A stretch of 64,000 nt of DNA from Hippophae tibetana (taxonomy: Eukaryota; Streptophyta; Magnoliopsida; Rosales; Elaeagnaceae). A program made the translations under genes and the position numbers. Numbering within the stretch: position 1 is the first letter of the stretch; every line of letters starts with the position of its first letter. Below the pieces are notes generated by a model that worked only from the letters and a program-made list of their open reading frames with translations, had not been told where the DNA came from and ran no database searches. The stretch is taken from the NCBI GenBank assembly GCA_037013495.1, contig CM072806.1:1178001-1242000 (forward strand), written 5' to 3'. Positions 59,481-64,000 of this stretch are shown piece after piece.

Positions 59481-61424
59481 TTATGAACACGAGGTTTCAT
59501 GGAGAATACCATGGGTTTTCAAGTATGTCCGAAATTGTTGATTAACATACTCCCCTCCATTATCAGACCTAAGTATCTTAATTTTTTCAGAAAATTGTGT
59601 CTGAACCATGGTGTGAAACAGGTGAAATGTAGAAAATACTTCATCTTTATGTTTGAGAAGGTAAATCCATGTCATTCGTGTACAATCATCAACAAAAATA
59701 ACAAACCAACGATGACCCGATGACGTAATGACCAGGGAAGGTCCCCAAACATCAGAATGTACCAAAGCAAAAGGAGTCAAACTTTTATTCATGTTCATAG
59801 GGTACGACGCCCTATGACTTTTTGCTAGGATACAAGTATCACATTTGAAATCTGAATGTGTGATATTTGAAAATAAACTGGGGAGTAGGTGCTTTAAATA
59901 CCCGAATGATGGATGCCCAAATCTACGATGACATAGCCAAATCTGTCGTTCCTTGTTACCAACAGTGTTTTGCATGTGATTGGCTTTCCCTGAACTGAGG
60001 TCATCCACATAATATAGTCCTCCTCTCCTAGTACCACGCCCAATGATCTCCTTGGTGAGAATATCCTCTAGAAGACAAAAAGTAGAATACATCAATACTA
60101 CACAGTTAAGATCTGAAGTGACCTGACTTACATACATTAGTCGGTTTGACAGAGATGGTACAAGTAAAGTATTAGATAATGATAATGAAGGAGATAAGGT
60201 CACTGTTCCAGCTCCTGTAACTGGATAAGTGACTCCATTGGCATTGGCAACACAGCTCCGTCTTGGCTGGGTTGTATTGGAGAGATCTTTTGGGTCGAAT
60301 GTCATGTGATATGTAGCTCCAGAGTCCAAAATCCAATCCTCATTATTATTACGAGTAGAGATGTGAAATGCTTTACTTGAAATACCTGGATCCTGGGATG
60401 ATTCGGCCTGATGAGTAAGGGACAGTAAGGCATTATTGGTAGCCACAGTAGCTCGCCCAGTGGTGTCCTGTTTCTTCCTTGCTTGAAGATCATTCCACCA
60501 TTCTGGATACCCGTGGAGTTTGAAGCAGTTTTCACGGGTGTGTTTAGAGTTTCCGCAATGGCCACATTTCATGTCAAGAGATGGTGGATTTCCCGTGAAT
60601 TTCTTGCTACCCAAGGAGGGTCCTGTTTTTGGTGGCATCAGATTATGGTGTCCTTTGACCCCTTTAAAAGCCATAACTGCTCCGGGTGTCGTATCTATAT
60701 CCGTGATCATCACGGTCTGCCGTACTTCTTTCCTACGAATGAATCCATAGGCTTGTTCTACCGTAGGGAATGGTTTGATTTGAAGCACATCACTTCGAGT
60801 TTTGTCGAGTCTGTCATCAAGTCCATCAAGAAAGGTATACACTCGATCTTCTTGTACGATGGAGTTGTATCTTTGTATGTCATTCACACACTCCATTGGA
60901 TTAGGACGACGGAAATCAATTTCTCGCCACAACCCTTGAAGGTCATTGTAGTATTTTTCAATAGATCCACCCGCCTGCTTCATACGAGTAACTCGACGGC
61001 GAAGATCATATACTTGAGACGTATCTGTCCCATCATAGAAGGTGGTAGCAACAGAGTCCCAAACTTGTTTCGTAGTTGGGAATCGAATAAAATTTGCAAT
61101 CAAGGAGGGGTCCATTAAATTGATCAACCATCCTTTCACAATGGAATTTTCAGTGCGCCATCTCCTGAATGAAAGGTCGGTTTCAGCAGGTTGAGGAAAT
61201 TCCCCATTAATATATCCCAGTTTGTCTTTGCCAGAGATATACATCTCCACCACCTGGGACCACAAGGCATAGTTGGATCCTCCCAACTTGATACTAATGG
61301 GGGCAGTCGACGTTTCAGTTAGCGGAGGTTGTGAGACGGTTTGAGCTCTAGTTAGAACTTCCGTCATTTTCGTCGTCAAATCTTCCAATATGAAATTGGT
61401 GGTTAAATCTCTAGATTCCGCCAT
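59481..61424 (-). pseudogene. Copia gag, protease and integrase part (RE1-like)
   Basis: Start chosen at the ATG at 61424 (MAESRDLTTNF). The frame is open upstream to 61514, but the reading there does not look like gag. Gag has ISIKLGGSNYALWSQ and LWREIDF, and the CCHC knuckle CGHCGNSKHTRENC at 60525-60565. The protease motif WILDSGATYHM is at about 60305-60340. The GAG-pre-integrase HRRFGHPSF and C..C pair lie near 59820-59950. Integrase follows with DVWGPS and FVDDCTRMTWIY, carrying the first catalytic Asp residues. The part ends at a TAA (59481-59483) that replaces one codon just before TPQQNGTAERKNR. The downstream frame is the same, so this is a point nonsense change and not a shift. Confidence 0.9.
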
Positions 61425-62348
61425 GAATTCTAAATTAGCGCAGCTTCTTCTGCGTGTTTCTAACCCTAAACCAGTTCCAAGTTCGCGCAGCTTCTTCTCA
61501 GCCAAGATACGCACAGCTTCTTCTCAGCCAGATTCACGCAGCTTCTTCTGCGTTCCTCAGCCAACTTCTTCTTCATTCCTCAGCGCAGCTTCTTCTTCTG
61601 CGTGGTTTCACAGCAACTCTTCCTTCATGCAACCTCTGTGCTTCTTCTCAGCTAGATTCACGCAGCTTCCTCTACATTCCTCAACCAACTTCTTCTGCGT
61701 TCCTCAGCTTCTGTGCAGTTCCATCTCGTTCCAAGCTTGTCCGAGCTTAGAAGAACAGTATGGTTACCCACAACTGCAGATAGACCTACCAGCTACACGT
61801 ACATAGACAAACCACAAATTATATGTTACTGTTTTTCAAGTTTCACAGAGTCAGGAAACTGGTACAGTTTGCCCACGGCTACGTAGATAGACTGCGAACA
61901 ATCTGTGACTCCAACTGCAGTTCCTTCTCGTTGTGTTCTGTTTTTTTTTTCAGAAAAGAAACTGATGGTGGAAAGTGTCGAGAGATCAGAAATGGCCACC
62001 CCAGAAACAGATTCAGAGATCAGCAACCACAATCAGTTTTTTTTTCAGAAAAGAAATTGATGGTGGAAAGTGTCGAGAGATCAGAAATGGCCACTCTAGA
62101 AATCAAAATGGCCACCCCAGAAACAGATTCAGAGATCAGCAACCACAATCAACAAAAAACAGAAATCAGCAGCCACAATCAGCAAAACAGAAATCAGCAG
62201 CCACAATCAGCAAAAAATAGAAATCAGCAGCCACAATAAGCAAAAATCAGAAATCAGCAACCACAATCAACAAAAAACAGAAGTCAACAGCCACAATCAG
62301 AATCAGAATCAGAAATCAGTAGGTAAGTCCATTAATCAGCAATAACTT
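61425..62348 (-). other. long 5' leader of the RE1-like element with two tandem-repeat arrays
   Basis: This 924-bp stretch lies between primer site and gag. Next to gag (about 61470-61735) a GCAGCTTCTTCT-like core recurs about ten times. Next to the primer site are two copies of a unit of about 95-115 bp (61941-62036 and 62037-62151), then about six copies of a unit of about 30 bp with the core CAGCAGCCACAATCAG (62130-62315). The plus-strand frames here only reflect the repeats. Confidence 0.8.
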
Positions 62349-62360
62349 GCTCTGATACCA
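62349..62360 (-). promoter_or_regulatory. primer binding site, initiator tRNA-Met type
   Basis: The minus strand reads TGGTATCAGAGC with no spacer from the LTR. Confidence 0.95.
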
Positions 62361-62594
62361 TGATAAAATGGTGTTTCTCTGATAATTCATGTATATTTCC
62401 TTATTCTTTATGTTCTGATTTCTATACAAGTGTTTTAACTATATGTATACAATGAAAACGAAAATTAAACAATAACCATAATTCCTGCACATCCATGTTT
62501 TATGGCTCCACTAATAATTGTCTGCTCCATGTTTTGCTCCACTGAGCATTGGTGTATGCCACTGTTGCAGCATGCACCACAACACACACCAACA
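62361..62594 (-). repeat. 5' LTR of the RE1-like Copia element
   Basis: 234 bp; minus-strand start TGTTGGTGTG, end TTTTATCA, followed at once by the primer site. Confidence 0.95.
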
Positions 62595-62914
62595 TAAGGC
62601 AGGGTTAGAAGTGCCTGTGATTTATCTAAATGCTATAGAGAAACCATGTGATGATGTGGAGGATTTGTGATGAAAGTTAATAAATATGTTTGGTGCTTGG
62701 GATTTGTAGACGAAGGATCAAATGCAAGGACTTCAATCTTTTAGAGTTTGATTTGGGTTCCTCAGAGCTTGGTTTTTCTTCTTCACTTGGTCTTGTTGGC
62801 ACAAGCTGTTCACGACTCATATATCTCTTTAATAAACTCTTAACTGCTTTTCATATGAAGCAAATTATGAATAAGAATGTATAAGCACAATCATCTTAAA
62901 TCAAGAATTAAATC

Positions 62915-63562
62915 TGTTAGGAAAAATTATCGAGTTGAAGCTAAAACACAACTAAAATAAAATTGAAAATAATGAAAATAAAATAGACACAAATATTTTA
63001 CCAGAAAAACCCCCCGAACAAATTGAGGTAAAAAATCACGGACAAATGTAGGAGGATTTCATTATTGTAAAATAGGGATTACAACATCTTCTCTTTAGTT
63101 ACAATGAGATAACAATTCTAATCTCTATTGTAATAGGAGAAATAACTCTCTCACAAAATAGGAGAAATATTACTTACAAAGAAGGAACAAAATTTTTCTT
63201 TCTAAGTAGTAACTCACAAGATAATTCTCACAAAATTTTTTACTATCTTTCGTATGGATGCTCTCTAATTCATTTGTTCTTATATTTTGCACAAATGAAA
63301 CAAACTATTTATAGACAACATCCTTGAAGAACTTGTGGTAGCAAAGACTCCATATTTATCTCCATTTTGAATGGACAAGAAATTAGTGTTCCACATTGAA
63401 TGGGCAAGAAATTAGTGTTCCACATTGAATACACAAGAAATTAGTACTCCAATAGCATCCTTAATTGAATGTCTTCCATGTTTTCTACTTCATCCATTAA
63501 AAAAATATAACATTAAATCAAGTAAGTGACTTTACCACTAAACAAGGCCATCAATTATCACA
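62915..63562 (-). mobile_element. solo LTR of a Copia-type retrotransposon
   Basis: 648 bp, TG/CA ends (plus start TGTTAGGAAA, plus end TTATCACA), with a perfect 5-bp target duplication AAATC (62910-62914 and 63563-63567). Minus orientation is set by the TATA box CTATAAATAG (63305-63314 read on the minus strand) and by the CCTAACA end, as in Tork-like Copia LTRs. It contains a 29-bp tandem repeat (63370-63450). It lies about 30 bp past the end of the EDGP-like relic. A solo LTR forms when the two LTRs of an element recombine. Confidence 0.85.
63370..63450. repeat. 29-bp tandem repeat in the solo LTR
   Basis: Units at 63370-63398, 63399-63427 and a partial 63428-63450, sharing CAAGAAATTAGTGTTCCACA. 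Confidence 0.85.
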
Positions 63563-63567
63563 AAATC

Positions 63568-64000
63568 AAACTCCAAAAGTTTTTTCTTAACTTGATGTCA
63601 TCCAAATACAATAGATGCTAGTTTACAACTAATTCCAAACACAAAACATCATTTTTAACCTTCACTATTCAATGGTTTTCCATAAATCCTCCAATTTATC
63701 CTATTTTTTCGCACCAGATCAATGGTAGGTACTCTTGGTTCTCCATTAGTTCGGTGCCTAAGGAAATTATATTCATTCAAAATTTCAACTTATTAGTTGG
63801 ATTAGCCCTATTTATTAAACCATGAATCACTTGAGTCTAAACAATGTATGACTTTGTTCACACATTTGCTTTAATCTATCTCTTGAATGAAGTATCACAT
63901 GATTCAACTAGCCTTGGATTCATGTAGATGAAACTTAGGCATTTATTGGGAGATTCACGTAGATACCCCCATCTATTAAGTTTGGGATTGGTTTTGATAT
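63568..64000. other. unassigned DNA at the window end
   Basis: Moderate complexity, no frame over 60 codons. Possibly part of another repeat that continues beyond the window. Confidence 0.4.

Larger units (their letters stand above)
56817..62594 (-). mobile_element. Ty1/Copia retrotransposon (RE1-like), nearly complete
   Basis: The element is 5778 bp, with LTRs of 233 bp (56817-57049) and 234 bp (62361-62594), TG/CA ends and a perfect 5-bp target duplication TAAGG (56812-56816 and 62595-62599). The primer site, read on the minus strand, is TGGTATCAGAGC (62349-62360), directly against the 5' LTR. The polypurine tract GATGAGGAG (about 57050-57058, minus) abuts the 3' LTR. The single gag-pol frame on the minus strand has only two in-frame stops. 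The LTRs differ by ten substitutions and one single-base gap, about 4 percent, so it inserted fairly recently. It lies antisense inside the decayed EDGP-like copy. Confidence 0.95.
56537..62884 (+). pseudogene. second EDGP/GIP-like copy, truncated and split by a Copia element
   Basis: The left part (about 56650-56816) reads SDEYFISIKSIKIDERDFPL, NASLLSISDKDG and GTKFSTTTPYTILHTSIYK. This aligns with the family's second lobe and with the copy at 48.4 kb (IKLSTVVPYTTMESSIYE). The right part (62600-62884), after the Copia insertion, has GLEVPVIYL, then in another frame WCLGFVDEGSNARTSI, and in a third EFDLGSSELGFSSSLGLVG. These match VPVIELVL, ICLGFLDGGLNTNT and QFDVGSSMLGFSQSLL of the intact copy. 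About 40 codons between SIYK and VPVI and the IGG.QLED segment are missing, and stops and shifts are present. The N-terminal half was not found. The ends of this span are the outer limits of recognisable homology; the Copia element occupies 56817-62594. Confidence 0.8.

Noticed and set aside
61826..62239. Plus-strand repeat-rich frames as a Gln/Asn-rich protein
   Set aside because: They are the tandem arrays in the leader of the minus-strand Copia element.
1..64000. CRISPR arrays, bacterial operons, rRNA or tRNA genes
   Set aside because: None found. Regular repeats here are microsatellites or LTR-linked arrays in plant DNA.

Overview
This window is nuclear DNA of a flowering plant, most likely a eudicot. 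It is very AT-rich and has long gene-free stretches. The few real genes have plant-type introns or plant-only families, and most recognisable coding sequence belongs to LTR retrotransposons, LINEs and a plastid insertion. Only two loci look like host genes in usable shape. No bacterial-type operon, CRISPR array, tRNA or rRNA gene was seen.

Layout. 0-4.3 kb: AT-rich DNA, a C/T-rich island, a degenerate repeat tract, and a plus-strand LINE-1 3' relic (zf-RVT and RNase H) split by a small TRIM-like element. 4.3-10.3 kb: gene-free. 10.3-13.4 kb: a three-exon gene for a heavy-metal-associated isoprenylated plant protein (HIPP32/33/34-like, 543 residues, CTVM CaaX end). 13.4-19.8 kb: gene-poor DNA with a minus-strand LINE-1 RT relic, a Ty3/Gypsy LTR piece and a degenerate LTR-element 3' region. 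19.8-34.1 kb: mostly anonymous AT-rich DNA with a purine/pyrimidine-rich island, a tandem LTR/PBS-like repeat, a HIRAN-domain pseudogene fragment (SMARCA3/RAD5-like helicase) and many microsatellites. 34.1-39.6 kb: a decayed Gypsy element with both LTRs, a gag relic and an antisense ORF, but no pol that I could find. 42.1-43.6 kb: a long Gypsy LTR in inverted orientation to the one at 16.1 kb. 44.0-44.8 kb: an old nuclear insertion of plastid DNA carrying rps12 exon 2.

48.4-62.9 kb is the most structured part. An intronless EDGP/GIP/basic-7S-globulin-like gene (434 codons after allowing for one missing base) is followed 249 bp downstream by an old Tork/Tnt1-like Copia element with a large RT deletion. 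A decayed second copy of the same gene family follows, itself split by a younger, nearly complete Copia element on the minus strand (233/234-bp LTRs, TSD TAAGG, initiator-tRNA-Met PBS, only two in-frame stops). A 648-bp solo LTR with a perfect TSD (AAATC) closes the region.

The HIPP gene and the EDGP-like locus are unrelated neighbours. The rest is best read as a record of nested insertion, deletion and recombination. I did not find a convincing new biological system. The items most worth a second look are the one-base lesion in the EDGP-like gene, the interrupted paralogue, the gag-plus-antisense-ORF Gypsy element and the HIRAN pseudogene.
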